A stretch of DNA of 64,000 bases from Nocardioides ginsengisegetis (GTDB lineage: Bacteria > Actinomycetota > Actinomycetes > Propionibacteriales > Nocardioidaceae). Position numbers and translations under genes: made by a program. The notes beneath the pieces were generated by a model that searched no databases, had not been told where the DNA came from, and saw nothing but the letters and a program-made list of their open reading frames with translations. The DNA lies in assembly GCF_014138045.1 (NCBI RefSeq), contig NZ_JACGXA010000003.1:124001-188000 (forward strand). The letters are read 5' to 3'. Position 1 is the stretch's first letter; each line of letters starts with the position of its first letter. Shown in pieces: positions 7,872 to 16,137 of this stretch.

Positions 7872-8570
7872 ATGGGACACAAGGGATTCAACCGACAGTG
7901 GGCCGCCCACGCCGAGCAGGAGTGGTGCCAGCACCGCAACCGCGGCGGCTGGGGCGGCTTCGGGCCGGGTGGACCGGACGGCTTCGGCCGCTCCGGACGC
8001 CAGGGCCCGCCGCCGTGGGTCGCCGGCCTCTTCGGGCTGGCCCAGGGCGAGCAGCAGCGTGGACCGCGGGTCCGCCGGGGCGACGTACGCGCCGCCATCA
8101 TCGACGTCGTCGCCACCGGCACCGAGTCCGGTGAGCCGATGAACGGCTACCAAGTCATCCAGCAGATCGCCGAGCGGTCGGGCGGGGAGTGGCGGCCGAG
8201 CCCGGGCTCGGTCTACCCGACGATCCAGCAGCTCCAGGACGAGGGCCTGATCCGGACCGAGGACGTCCGCGGCCGGGTCACGCTCCACCTCACCGACGAG
8301 GGTGCGGCGTACGTCGAGGCCAACCCCGACGAGCTCGCCTCGGTGTGGGCGCCGTTCGAGCGGCGCAGCCAGCGTCGCCCGGACTACGGCGACCTCAAGC
8401 CGGAGATCGGGCAGGTCATGGGCGCGGTCTGGCAGATCGTCACCACCGGCACCGACAAGCAGCGCCGCGACGCGATCGAGGTCCTCATCGAGACCCGCCG
8501 CAAGCTCTACGGCCTGCTGGCCGAGGGCGACGCCGCGGACGTCGACGAGGAGAACGGAGAGGAACAGTGA
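7872..8570 (+). CDS. PadR family transcriptional regulator
   Basis: This 232-residue regulator has a Gly/Trp/His-rich N-terminus (residues 1-65) followed by a PadR winged helix (about 70-145): RRGDVRAAIIDVVATG, NGYQVIQQIAERSGGEWRPS, then PTIQQLQDEGLIRTEDVRGR. The C-terminal part forms the dimerising helices. The ATG at 7872 was preferred over that at 7854 because AAAGGAG (7858-7864) precedes it at a good distance. The downstream DUF1707 gene overlaps the stop, a common pairing. Proteins of this type usually sense small hydrophobic or cell-envelope signals and repress their own operon; the signal here is unknown. Confidence 0.92.
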   Translation: MGHKGFNRQWAAHAEQEWCQHRNRGGWGGFGPGGPDGFGRSGRQGPPPWVAGLFGLAQGEQQRGPRVRRGDVRAAIIDVVATGTESGEPMNGYQVIQQIAERSGGEWRPSPGSVYPTIQQLQDEGLIRTEDVRGRVTLHLTDEGAAYVEANPDELASVWAPFERRSQRRPDYGDLKPEIGQVMGAVWQIVTTGTDKQRRDAIEVLIETRRKLYGLLAEGDAADVDEENGEEQ

Positions 8571-8986
8571 GCGAGCAGCACCTGCGGATGAGCGACGCCG
8601 AGCGCGAGCAGGCGGCCGCCGAGCTGGGCGAGCACTACGCCCAGGGCCGGCTCACCGCCGAGGAGCACGCCGAGCGGCTCGACCAGGTCTGGGCCGCCCG
8701 CACGCGCGGCGAGCTGACCCCGATCTTCTCTGACCTGCCCGGGCAGTTCGGCCGCACGCAGCAGCGCGCGACGTTCACCGCCCCGCGCAGCCCGTCGTAC
8801 GACGGACGCCGCGGCGGCCCCTTCCGCCGAGGCATCCCGGGGCCGGTCTTCGTGGTGCTGGCGATCCTGCTGGTGTTCACCGTCGTGACGCACCTGCCGC
8901 TGATCGTGCTCGGGCTGCTGGTGTGGTGGTTCGTGGCGACCCGCCACCACCGCCACCACCCGCTCGCCCGCGGGCGTCGCTGCTGA
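8567..8986 (+). CDS. DUF1707 membrane protein
   Basis: A GTG at 8567 overlapping the padR stop (GTGA) gives 139 residues. Residues 5-55 form a DUF1707 domain: MSDAEREQAAAELGEHYAQG and LTAEEHAERLDQVWAARTRG. Two adjacent membrane segments follow at about 93-125 (GPVFVVLAILLVFTVVTHLP and LIVLGLLVWWFVA), then a His/Arg-rich tail. The domain is common in actinobacterial membrane proteins linked to PadR regulators and its function is unknown. The overlap with padR indicates one operon. Confidence 0.88.
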   Translation: MSEQHLRMSDAEREQAAAELGEHYAQGRLTAEEHAERLDQVWAARTRGELTPIFSDLPGQFGRTQQRATFTAPRSPSYDGRRGGPFRRGIPGPVFVVLAILLVFTVVTHLPLIVLGLLVWWFVATRHHRHHPLARGRRC

Positions 8987-9034
8987 TCGGGGAAACACAC
9001 CGCGTGGGATCTCGGGCGCGGCGATACTCGCCAG

Positions 9035-9433
9035 GTGATCTCGGCTCGTTCAACCACCGTGGCGGTCGCCCTGATCCTGACGGCCACCGCCTGCACGGGT
9101 CCCGGCTCCGCGTCGGACCCAGCGCACGACGCCTGGACCGCGCGCGATGCGCTTCCCAGTTGTGGCCGCGTCCGGATGGATCAGGGTGACTCGCTGCAGC
9201 GCGCGAGCGCCGACGGCATGCAATGCCTTCTGATGGCGATGCGTTCCGGCGAGGGCGGGGAGTTCGTCCTGACCCGCCCCACGACCGAGGGGGACCCGAT
9301 CACCACCTACTACCGGGTCCTGCCGGACGGCACCTTCGAGACCTACGTCGACAACACGGCCGACCACTACGGCAGCGGTCGGTGGGAGTACCGACGCTGC
9401 AGCACGCGCAGCCCGTCCCTGAGCCCCTGCTAA
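9035..9433 (+). CDS. Putative lipoprotein
   Basis: This 132-residue product starts at GTG 9035 and has a lipoprotein signal: STTVAVALILTATAC with the lipobox cysteine at residue 20, then a GPGSASDPAHDAW linker. The mature part contains three or more further cysteines (including CGR and QCLL) that may form disulfides outside the cell. No family was recognised. GATACT six bases before the GTG suggests a leaderless message. The last bases overlap the convergent gene at 9430. Confidence 0.7.
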   Translation: MISARSTTVAVALILTATACTGPGSASDPAHDAWTARDALPSCGRVRMDQGDSLQRASADGMQCLLMAMRSGEGGEFVLTRPTTEGDPITTYYRVLPDGTFETYVDNTADHYGSGRWEYRRCSTRSPSLSPC

Positions 9434-9606
9434 CCGACGAGCTTGAGCGCCACGATCGCCAGGAGCAGCAGCACCACGAGAGCGGCGACGCCGGCCAGCA
9501 CGCGCGGCAGCATCGAGCGGCCGGCGGACTCCTCGGTGCGGTCCCGGTCGACGAAGGCCTGGAACATCTGGGTGCTGGCGGCGGGGTCGAGATCGTTGTC
9601 CGGCAT
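9430..9606 (-). CDS. Small single-pass membrane protein
   Basis: The ATG at 9606 gives 58 residues: an acidic cytoplasmic N-terminus (DNDLDPAASTQMFQAF) and one C-terminal membrane segment (VLAGVAALVVLLLLAIVALK). This tail-anchored layout has no recognised family. The ATG follows a TAGCGT box (9615-9620 on the minus strand) by eight bases, so leaderless translation is likely. It is transcribed divergently from the gene at 9651 and its 3' end overlaps the lipoprotein gene by four bases. Confidence 0.7.
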   Translation of the reverse strand: MPDNDLDPAASTQMFQAFVDRDRTEESAGRSMLPRVLAGVAALVVLLLLAIVALKLVG

Positions 9607-9614
9607 GGGCGACA

Positions 9615-9643
9615 ACGCTACCGGGCGCGCTCCTGCCTAGGCT
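9615..9643. promoter_or_regulatory. Back-to-back -10 boxes of two leaderless divergent genes
   Basis: TAGCGT on the minus strand (9615-9620) lies eight bases before the ATG at 9606, and TAGGCT on the plus strand (9638-9643) lies seven bases before the ATG at 9651. The 44-base gap between the start codons leaves no room for separate leaders, so the two promoters must overlap. Confidence 0.6.
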
Positions 9644-9650
9644 CGGCGCC

Positions 9651-10226
9651 ATGAGCGCGAAGTCCCCCGAGCAGATGATGGCCGCCGTCACCGCGTCGAT
9701 GGCCGAGCGCACGGGGCGCACCCTCGACGAGTGGGTGGCCGCGGTCGAGGCGAGCGGGGTCGACCCGCTCGACCAGAAGGCGGTGCGCGCCTGGCTCAAG
9801 GACACGCACGGCGTCCTGCAGAACACCCAGTGGGCGATCGCCTTCGAGGCGGCCCGCCGCAACGGCTGGGTCGAGCCGGACGTGGAGGGCTACATCGAGA
9901 GCCAGTACGCCGGCCCCAAGGCCGGGATGCGGCCGGTCTTCGACGCGGTCCGGGCGCTGCTCGAGTCCCTGGGTGACGACGTGTCGGTCGAAGGGCGAGG
10001 CGGCTACACGCCGTTCGTCCGGCGCCGCCAGTTCGCGGCGGTCGCGGCGGCCACCCGCACCCGCGTCGACCTCGGGCTGCGGTTCACCGACGCCCCCGAC
10101 TCGTCGCTGCTCACGCCCGCCACCGCGCCGGGCCAGTCCACGCACAAGCTCGGGCTGACGAGCACCGACGACCTCACCGACGAGGTCGAGGCGCTGGCGC
10201 GGGCGGCCTACGACCAGAACGGCTGA
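9651..10226 (+). CDS. DUF4287 / DUF5655 domain protein
   Basis: This 191-residue cytoplasmic protein has an N-terminal DUF4287 helix bundle (about 1-70: RTLDEWVAAVEASGVDPLDQ, VRAWLKDTHGV) and a C-terminal DUF5655 domain (about 85-190: YTPFVRRRQFAAVAAATRTR, VDLGLRF). This combination is widespread in bacteria and its role is unknown; related DUF5655 domains sometimes accompany restriction or defence genes, but nothing of that kind is nearby. The ATG at 9651 follows TAGGCT by seven bases. A strong hairpin at 10366-10402 follows the gene. Confidence 0.85.
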   Translation: MSAKSPEQMMAAVTASMAERTGRTLDEWVAAVEASGVDPLDQKAVRAWLKDTHGVLQNTQWAIAFEAARRNGWVEPDVEGYIESQYAGPKAGMRPVFDAVRALLESLGDDVSVEGRGGYTPFVRRRQFAAVAAATRTRVDLGLRFTDAPDSSLLTPATAPGQSTHKLGLTSTDDLTDEVEALARAAYDQNG

Positions 10227-10365
10227 TGCGGAGCAGGCCCCCAGCCGGTCGAGACCACCTCACGAGGAGTCTTCCGCGACCCCGACCTCCGGGGTTACCG
10301 TCCGATTGCCGGACGTCGGGGGCGTCGGCCGGTCTCGGGCAGGAGCGCCACCGCTACGCGCCGTA

Positions 10366-10402
10366 CCCCCTGCCCGAAGCTCCCCCCGCATCGGGCAGGG
10401 GG
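10366..10402. terminator. Bidirectional hairpin terminator
   Basis: Arms CCCCCTGCCCGA (10366-10377) and TCGGGCAGGGGG (10391-10402) pair perfectly over 12 bases with a 13-base loop. It lies between the convergent genes ending at 10226 and 10408, so it can serve both. There is no clear U-tract, as is usual at this GC. Confidence 0.75.
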
Positions 10403-10407
10403 GTCGG

Positions 10408-11187
10408 TCACGCGCCGGCGCGCTCGCGCAGCAGCTCCCGGGTCCACGTGAAACAAGCCGCGGACAGCTCCACCGGATCGCCTGCGCCCGGCAGCAACGC
10501 CGTCAGCCGCTCGGCCACGTCGGTCGGCAGGTCGGTGTGCAGGTAGCGCAGCCCGAAGTCGTGCCGCCACGGGCAGTGCTTGACGCGCAGCAGCCGGACC
10601 AGCGGGGTGAAGCCGAACGCCAGGTAGAACTGGGTGGCCTCAGCCTCCTGCCCGCGCCGGATCGCCCGGTTGACCAGCCACTCCGACGTCGCCGTGCGTT
10701 GCCCGATCTGGTCGACGGCCTCCGCGATGGCCCGCTGCAACGCCTCCTCGTCGTCGTGCCGCAGCACGACGAGCCCCTCCGGGTCGTGGACGACGACGGG
10801 CGTGCCGTGCCGGCGTACGTCGACGTGCCGGTGCTCGTCGGACAGGTCCGACAGGTGCAGGTCGACGATCCGGGTCGGCGCGGTCAGCGCGCCGGGGTCC
10901 GGGGCGTGGTTGACGAAGCACTGGCGTCCGTCGGGCCAGGTCGAGAGCGGCAGCTCCCACACGTGGTCGACGTCGAAGTCGGCGCGGATCCGCGTGAGCA
11001 GCCGGTCGTAGACGTCGTGGACGGTGCCCGGGGTGCAGAGCACGTCGAGGTCGAGGTCGGACCACTCGTCGTACCCGCCGGTGGCGGCGGAGCCGCCGAC
11101 CCAGATGCAGAGGACGTCGGGGTCGGACTCGCCGGTGGCGGCCAGCCAGGCCAGCCAGTCGTCGTAGCGGGAGAGGTCAGTCGGCAC
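10408..11187 (-). CDS. Nucleotidyltransferase domain protein
   Basis: This 259-residue protein has a polymerase-beta-like nucleotidyltransferase site near residues 30-50: WVGGSAATGGYDEWSDLDLD, with the GS and paired Asp residues that bind metal-NTP. The rest (DPEGLVVLRHDDEEALQRAI and a helical C-terminal half) resembles aminoglycoside-nucleotidyltransferase-like or kanamycin-type enzymes, but the acceptor is unknown. The GTG at 11187 is seven bases after TAGGGT (11195-11200 on the minus strand), supporting a leaderless start. It is divergent from the transporter operon at 11282. Confidence 0.8.
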   Translation of the reverse strand: MPTDLSRYDDWLAWLAATGESDPDVLCIWVGGSAATGGYDEWSDLDLDVLCTPGTVHDVYDRLLTRIRADFDVDHVWELPLSTWPDGRQCFVNHAPDPGALTAPTRIVDLHLSDLSDEHRHVDVRRHGTPVVVHDPEGLVVLRHDDEEALQRAIAEAVDQIGQRTATSEWLVNRAIRRGQEAEATQFYLAFGFTPLVRLLRVKHCPWRHDFGLRYLHTDLPTDVAERLTALLPGAGDPVELSAACFTWTRELLRERAGA

Positions 11188-11281
11188 GCAGCAGACCCTA
11201 GGAGGCGGTCGGCCCCGGGGCGACCCGGTTTTGGTGGCCTAGGGTCGGGGTACTCATAGGTCACCACACTCGGAGGTGCAC

Positions 11282-11554
11282 ATGACCGACGCGCCCGACC
11301 GCCCGAACGGCGGATCATCGCGAGGACTCTGGATCCTCATCTACTGCCTGCTCGTCCCCGCGGTGGTCGTCCCGCTGCTGGTGCCGCTCTACGACAAGGC
11401 CGGCCCGACGCTGTTCGGGTTCCCCTTCTACTACTGGTTCCAGTTCGCGCTGATCATCGGCGCCGCGATCCTGACGCTGAGCGCCTACGTGGTGTCGACG
11501 AAGGCCGACGCCCGCGAGCGCGCCGCCCGCCTCGAGCGGAGGGACCGGCGATGA
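11282..11554 (+). CDS. DUF3311 small membrane subunit of a solute symporter
   Basis: This 90-residue protein has two membrane segments (about 15-35, LWILIYCLLVPAVVVPLLV, and 50-72) and a charged C-terminus. DUF3311 proteins are regularly encoded just before sodium:solute symporters of the monocarboxylate type and are presumed small partners. The ATG at 11282 has GGAGG at 11272-11276; a GTG at 11276 overlapping that SD was rejected. The stop overlaps the symporter start (ATGA). Confidence 0.88.
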   Translation: MTDAPDRPNGGSSRGLWILIYCLLVPAVVVPLLVPLYDKAGPTLFGFPFYYWFQFALIIGAAILTLSAYVVSTKADARERAARLERRDRR

Positions 11555-13188
11555 ACGGCGTGGTGGTCGGAGTCTTCGTCTTCCTGTTCCTGCTGGTCAC
11601 CGTGCTGGGCTTCGCGGCCGCGCGCTGGCGCCGGGCGGAGTCGCTGGACAGCCTCGACGAGTGGGGGCTGGGCGGCCGCGGCTTCGGCACGTTCGTCGCG
11701 TGGTTCCTGATCGGCGGCGACATCTACACGGCGTACACCTTCATCGCGGTCCCCGCGACGTTGTACGCCGGCAGCGTGGTCGGCTTCTTCGCGGTGCCCT
11801 ACACGATCGTGATCTACCCCCTGATCTTCCTGTTCCTGCCGCGGCTCTGGTCGGTCTCGCACAAGCACGGCTACGTCACGCCGGCCGACTTCGTGCAGGG
11901 CCGCTACGACTCCAAGGGCCTCGGCCTCGCGGTCGCCGTCACCGGCCTGCTCGCGACGATGCCCTACATCGCCCTCCAGCTGGTCGGCATGCAGGTGGTG
12001 CTCGAGGTGATGGGCCTGGGCACCGGCAGCGACAACTGGTTCGTGCAGGACCTGCCGCTGTTCCTGGCGTTCGCCGTGCTCGCGGCCTACACCTACTCCT
12101 CGGGGCTGCGGGCGCCCGCACTGATCGCCTTCGTCAAGGACACGCTGATCTACATCGTGATCCTCGTGGCCGTCTTCTACCTGCCCTCGCAGGTCGGCGG
12201 CTGGAGCCACATCTTCAGCGCCGCCCAGGACAGCTTCAATGCGTTCAACACCGACAACGCCGACGCGGTCGCGGCCGGCACGGTCCCCGGCAAGGGCACG
12301 ATCCCGCCGGGTGCCGCCCAGTGGGCCTACGCCTCGCTCGCCCTCGGGTCGGCGCTGGCGCTGTTCATGTACCCGCACTCGATCACCGGCGTCCTCTCCA
12401 CCCGCAGCCGCAGCGTGATCCGGCGCAACGCGGCCCTGCTGCCGGCGTACTCCTTCCTGCTCGGGCTGCTCGCCCTGCTCGGCTTCGTCGCCATCGCGGC
12501 CGGCGTGAAGGTCGACAACCCGCAGCAGTCGGTGCCGCAGCTGTTCGAGAACGAGTTCCCCGCGTGGTTCGCCGGCGTCGCCTTCGCGGCGATCGTCATC
12601 GGCGCGCTCGTGCCTGCGGCGATCATGTCGATCGCGGCCGCCAACCTGTGGACCCGCAACGTCTACAAGGCCTTCATCAACCCGGCGGCGACGCCGAAGC
12701 AGGAGGCGACCCAGAGCAAGGTCGTCTCGCTGCTGGTGAAGTTCGGCGCGCTGGTCTTCGTGCTGGCGCTGTCCGACCAGTTCGCGATCAACCTGCAGCT
12801 GCTGGGCGGTGTCTGGATCCTGCAGACGTTCCCGGCGATCGTGGTCGGGCTCTACACCCGCTGGCTGCACCGGTGGGCGGTGCTGGCCGGCTGGGCCGTG
12901 GGCATGGCCTACGGCACCTGGCTCGCGTACGGCGTCCCGCTGCCGACCGACCCGTCCAGCCACTTCGGCGGCCCGCTGGTGCTCTTCCCGGGCACCGACA
13001 CGAAGGTCTACATCGCGCTGATCGCGTTCCTGGCCAACCTGCTGGTGGCCGTCGTGCTGACCGTGGTCCTCCGCGCAGCCGGTGTCGGGGCGGGCGTCGA
13101 CCAGACCCACGCCGACGACTACACGGCCGACGTCGGTGAGGAGGGTGTCGCCGAGGAGCTCGACGTCCACGCGCCGGCGCACGCCTGA
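11551..13188 (+). CDS. Sodium:solute symporter family permease (monocarboxylate type)
   Basis: This 545-residue permease has about 13 membrane segments in the SSS family pattern, beginning MNGVVVGVFVFLFLLVTVLG and including GGRGFGTFVAWFLIGGDIYT and the conserved AYTYSSGLRAPALIAFVKD region. With the DUF3311 partner it resembles MctP-like carriers for lactate, pyruvate, propionate or similar acids; the exact substrate is not visible. The C-terminal tail (about 515-545) is acidic and hydrophilic. It is translationally coupled to DUF3311. The acyl-CoA dehydrogenase that follows within 25 bases fits uptake and oxidation of short organic acids, as an inference. Confidence 0.9.
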   Translation: MNGVVVGVFVFLFLLVTVLGFAAARWRRAESLDSLDEWGLGGRGFGTFVAWFLIGGDIYTAYTFIAVPATLYAGSVVGFFAVPYTIVIYPLIFLFLPRLWSVSHKHGYVTPADFVQGRYDSKGLGLAVAVTGLLATMPYIALQLVGMQVVLEVMGLGTGSDNWFVQDLPLFLAFAVLAAYTYSSGLRAPALIAFVKDTLIYIVILVAVFYLPSQVGGWSHIFSAAQDSFNAFNTDNADAVAAGTVPGKGTIPPGAAQWAYASLALGSALALFMYPHSITGVLSTRSRSVIRRNAALLPAYSFLLGLLALLGFVAIAAGVKVDNPQQSVPQLFENEFPAWFAGVAFAAIVIGALVPAAIMSIAAANLWTRNVYKAFINPAATPKQEATQSKVVSLLVKFGALVFVLALSDQFAINLQLLGGVWILQTFPAIVVGLYTRWLHRWAVLAGWAVGMAYGTWLAYGVPLPTDPSSHFGGPLVLFPGTDTKVYIALIAFLANLLVAVVLTVVLRAAGVGAGVDQTHADDYTADVGEEGVAEELDVHAPAHA

Positions 13189-13211
13189 CCCGGATCGGTA
13201 TGGTCGAGGAC

Positions 13212-14429
13212 GTGACGACCCCATCGTTCGAGCTCGGCCAGGACCACCTCGACCTGAAGGCCTGGGTCCACGACTTCGCGGCGGAGGTGATCCGACCAGC
13301 GGCGTCCGAGTGGGACGAGCGCGAGGAGTTCCCGTGGCCGGTCCTCGAGGAGGCCGCGAAGATCGGGCTCTACTCGATCGACTTCTTCGCCACCCAGAGC
13401 TTCGACGAGACCGGCCTGGGCATCCCGATCGCCATGGAGGAGATCTTCTGGGGCGACGCCGGCATCGGCCTGTCCATCGTCGGCACCGCGCTCGCCGCGG
13501 CCGGGGTGAGCTCCAACGGCACCCCCGAGCAGGTCGGCGAGTGGGTCCCCCAGATGTTCGGGAGCCCTGGTGATCTCAAGCTGGCCGCGTTCTGCTCCTC
13601 CGAGCCCGACGCCGGCAGCGATGTCGGCGCGATGCGCACCCGGGCGACGTACGACGAGGCCACCGACGAGTGGGTCCTCAACGGCACCAAGACCTGGGCC
13701 ACCAACGGGGGCCTGGCCGACATCCACGTCGTGACGGCGGTCGTCGACCCCGAGCTGCGCACCCGCGGCCAGGCCAGCTTCATCGTGCCGCCGGGCACGA
13801 AGGGGCTCAGCCAGGGCCAGAAGTTCCACAAGCACGGCATCCGCGCCAGCCACACCGCCGAGGTCGTGCTCGAGCAGGTCCGGGTCCCCGGCCGCTGCCT
13901 CCTCGGCGGCAAGGAGAAGCTCGACGCCCGCCTCGCCCGGGCCCGCGAGGGCGGCGCCAGCGGCGGCAAGAACGCCAGCATGGCGACCTTCGAGCGGACC
14001 CGCCCGGCGGTCGGCGCCCAGGCGATCGGTATCGCCCGCGCGGCCTACGAGGTGGCGCTGGACTACGCCAAGACCCGCGAGCAGTTCGGCAAGCCGATCA
14101 TCGAGAACCAGGCCATCGCGTTCATGCTCGCCGACATGGCGACCTCCATCGAGGCCAGCCGCCTGTTGGTGTGGCGGGCCGCGTGGCTGGCGGCGAACGG
14201 CAAGCCCTTCGACCAGGCCGAGGGCTCGATGTCCAAGCTCTTCGCCGGCGAGACGGCCGTGAAGGTCACCGAGCGCGCCATGCAGATCCTCGGCGGCAAC
14301 GGCTTCACCCGGGAGTACCCCGTCGAGCGGATGGCCCGCGACGCCAAGATCTACACCATCTTCGAGGGCACCTCGGAGATCCAGCGCCTCGTCATCGCGC
14401 GAGCCATCTCCGGGGCGCCCATCAGGTGA
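13212..14429 (+). CDS. Acyl-CoA dehydrogenase
   Basis: A flavoprotein that makes the alpha-beta double bond in acyl-CoA esters. The family signatures are present: AFCSSEPDAGSDVGAMRTRA (FAD/substrate loop), the middle beta domain with TKTWATNGG, and the C-terminal AMQILGGNGFTREYPVERM with the IFEGTSEIQR end. Length is 405 residues from GTG 13212. That start was preferred over ATG 13200 because TATGGT (13199-13204) ends seven bases before it, fitting a leaderless promoter. A Lys/Gly-rich insert near residues 235-260 (REGGASGGKNASM) is slightly unusual. The next gene overlaps its stop. Confidence 0.92.
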   Translation: MTTPSFELGQDHLDLKAWVHDFAAEVIRPAASEWDEREEFPWPVLEEAAKIGLYSIDFFATQSFDETGLGIPIAMEEIFWGDAGIGLSIVGTALAAAGVSSNGTPEQVGEWVPQMFGSPGDLKLAAFCSSEPDAGSDVGAMRTRATYDEATDEWVLNGTKTWATNGGLADIHVVTAVVDPELRTRGQASFIVPPGTKGLSQGQKFHKHGIRASHTAEVVLEQVRVPGRCLLGGKEKLDARLARAREGGASGGKNASMATFERTRPAVGAQAIGIARAAYEVALDYAKTREQFGKPIIENQAIAFMLADMATSIEASRLLVWRAAWLAANGKPFDQAEGSMSKLFAGETAVKVTERAMQILGGNGFTREYPVERMARDAKIYTIFEGTSEIQRLVIARAISGAPIR

Positions 14430-15532
14430 GCCGGCTCGGGCTGCCCGCGCGACCTCGGTGGGTCGGGCGCGGGCGGCTCCGGGACCCAGTCTTCTGGGCC
14501 GAGGTCATCCAGGTCGTCAAGACCGTGGCCGCCGGCGTCATCGCCTGGCTGCTCGCCACGCGCGTCTTCGATCTCCAGCAGTCGTTCCTCGCCCCTTGGG
14601 CCGCCCTGCTGGTCGTGCACGCCACCGTCTACCGCACGTTCTCCCTCGGCGCCCGCCAGGTGGGGGCCACGGTGGCAGGCGTCCTGGTGGCCTGGCTGGT
14701 CGGCCACGCTCTCGGGCTCGACCCGGTCGCGGTGGGCGCGGTGCTCCTGGCGGGGCTGGCGATCGGCGCGCTGCCCTGGTTCGAGGACCAGGGGACCACC
14801 GTGGCCGCTACGGCACTGGTCGTGCTGACGACCGGCTTCTCCACCAACGACCACGCGCTGGTCTCGCGCCTGCTGGACACCGGCATCGGCATCGGGGTCG
14901 GGCTCGTGGTCAACCTGGTCGTGTGGCCACCCCTGCGACAACGTACGGCGATCGCCGCGCTGGACGCGCTCGACGACAAGATCGGGCGGCTGCTGGTCGA
15001 CATGGGCGAGGGGCTGCTCGGGGACCTGTCGGGCGACACCGTCCACGACTGGCTCGAGCGCCTCCGCCAGTTGGACAGCGATCTCGACCACACCTGGGCG
15101 CTGGTGCGCCAGGCCCGCGAGAGCGCGCTGCTGAACGTGCGGCGCCAAGCTCACGCGTTCCGCGACCCGCAGCTGTGGGTCCGGTTGCTGCAGGGCCTGG
15201 AGCAGGCCATCGCCGAGACGATGAGCATCTCGCGCACCCTGACGCTGGCGACCCAGGACGGACCGGCCTGGCACGACGAGTTCCGCTCCGAGTACGCCCG
15301 GATCCTGCGCGCGAGCGGTGAGGCGATCGAGGCCGCGGACCGGGCCCGGTTGCGGCGGTGCCGCGATGACCTGGACCGGATGGTGGAGGTGGGGGCGCGG
15401 GGCACCGCCGACCTGTGGCCGGTCTACGGTGCCCTGGTGGTCAACCTGCGCAACATCCTCGACGCCCTGGACGAGGTGGCCGCGGTGAATCCGCTGGCCC
15501 AGCCGCCCAAGCCCTTCCGGCGGACCGCATGA
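14426..15532 (+). CDS. Aromatic acid exporter / FUSC-like membrane protein
   Basis: Starting at GTG 14426, which overlaps the previous stop, the 368-residue product has about six membrane segments in its first 185 residues (VVKTVAAGVIAWLLATRVF, ATVAGVLVAWLVGHALGL, LDTGIGIGVGLVVNLVVWPP) followed by a cytoplasmic helical domain. This matches the ArAE/FUSC half-size architecture used in efflux of aromatic or other organic acids. The transported compound is unknown. Overlap on both sides shows it is part of the operon with the acyl-CoA dehydrogenase. Confidence 0.82.
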   Translation: MSRLGLPARPRWVGRGRLRDPVFWAEVIQVVKTVAAGVIAWLLATRVFDLQQSFLAPWAALLVVHATVYRTFSLGARQVGATVAGVLVAWLVGHALGLDPVAVGAVLLAGLAIGALPWFEDQGTTVAATALVVLTTGFSTNDHALVSRLLDTGIGIGVGLVVNLVVWPPLRQRTAIAALDALDDKIGRLLVDMGEGLLGDLSGDTVHDWLERLRQLDSDLDHTWALVRQARESALLNVRRQAHAFRDPQLWVRLLQGLEQAIAETMSISRTLTLATQDGPAWHDEFRSEYARILRASGEAIEAADRARLRRCRDDLDRMVEVGARGTADLWPVYGALVVNLRNILDALDEVAAVNPLAQPPKPFRRTA

Positions 15533-16131
15533 GTGAGCGCCTCCGCTTCGCCGGCCGGATCGCCGGCCTCGGGTCCACCAGCGGCACGCGCGTCGTCGTG
15601 GGCCGCTGGCAGGACACGCCGTACGGCGCCTTCGCGGACGCGATGGTCGAGACCTCCGACGGGCACCGGGTGCTCCTCGCGCCGACCCGCGAGGTGGCCG
15701 ACCTGCTCGACGCGACGTACTTCTTCGACGAGGTGCGCGTCGAGCCCTTCGCCGTCACCGACTCCCCGCACGGCTGGGACGTCCGGTCGCCCTCGTTGGC
15801 GCTGGACCTGGTCCTCGGCCGCCGCCGGCCCGTCGGGCACGTGCTGCGGGCCGTGCCGCGCCGCCTTGCCGAGCACCCGGCGTGGTGCACGGTGACCGAC
15901 CCCGGCGCCCGGCTCGTGATGCGCGGGGTCCGGACCCGTGGCTCGGCGCGCGGCGGCCGCCGTGAGTGGTACGGCGCCACCGACCTGCACGACCTCACCT
16001 GGGCCAGCGGCTCGTTCGACGGCGCCGACCTGGGCGAGCTCGCCCCCGTCGACCCGCCGTGCCGCTACGGCTTCAGCTCCGCACCGCGGCGCCCGTCGGT
16101 CACCCGCGTGGTCAGCACCATCGAGGTCTGA
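15529..16131 (+). CDS. Conserved actinobacterial hypothetical protein
   Basis: The ATG at 15529 overlaps the exporter stop (ATGA), giving 200 residues. The sequence is rich in beta-type segments (LRFAGRIAGLGSTSGTRVVV, GRWQDTPYGAFADAMVET) and Arg, and has no membrane segment or signal. It reads as a soluble single-domain protein of a kind often seen in actinobacteria, but no named family was recognised. It closes the five-gene co-directional block that starts at 11282 and is convergent with the GNAT gene seven bases away. Confidence 0.75.
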   Translation: MSERLRFAGRIAGLGSTSGTRVVVGRWQDTPYGAFADAMVETSDGHRVLLAPTREVADLLDATYFFDEVRVEPFAVTDSPHGWDVRSPSLALDLVLGRRRPVGHVLRAVPRRLAEHPAWCTVTDPGARLVMRGVRTRGSARGGRREWYGATDLHDLTWASGSFDGADLGELAPVDPPCRYGFSSAPRRPSVTRVVSTIEV

Positions 16132-16137
16132 GCCTGC

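Noticed and set aside
13200-13211. ATG at 13200 as start of the acyl-CoA dehydrogenase
   Set aside because: It would lie inside the TATGGT -10 box; the GTG at 13212 fits the leaderless spacing seen elsewhere.
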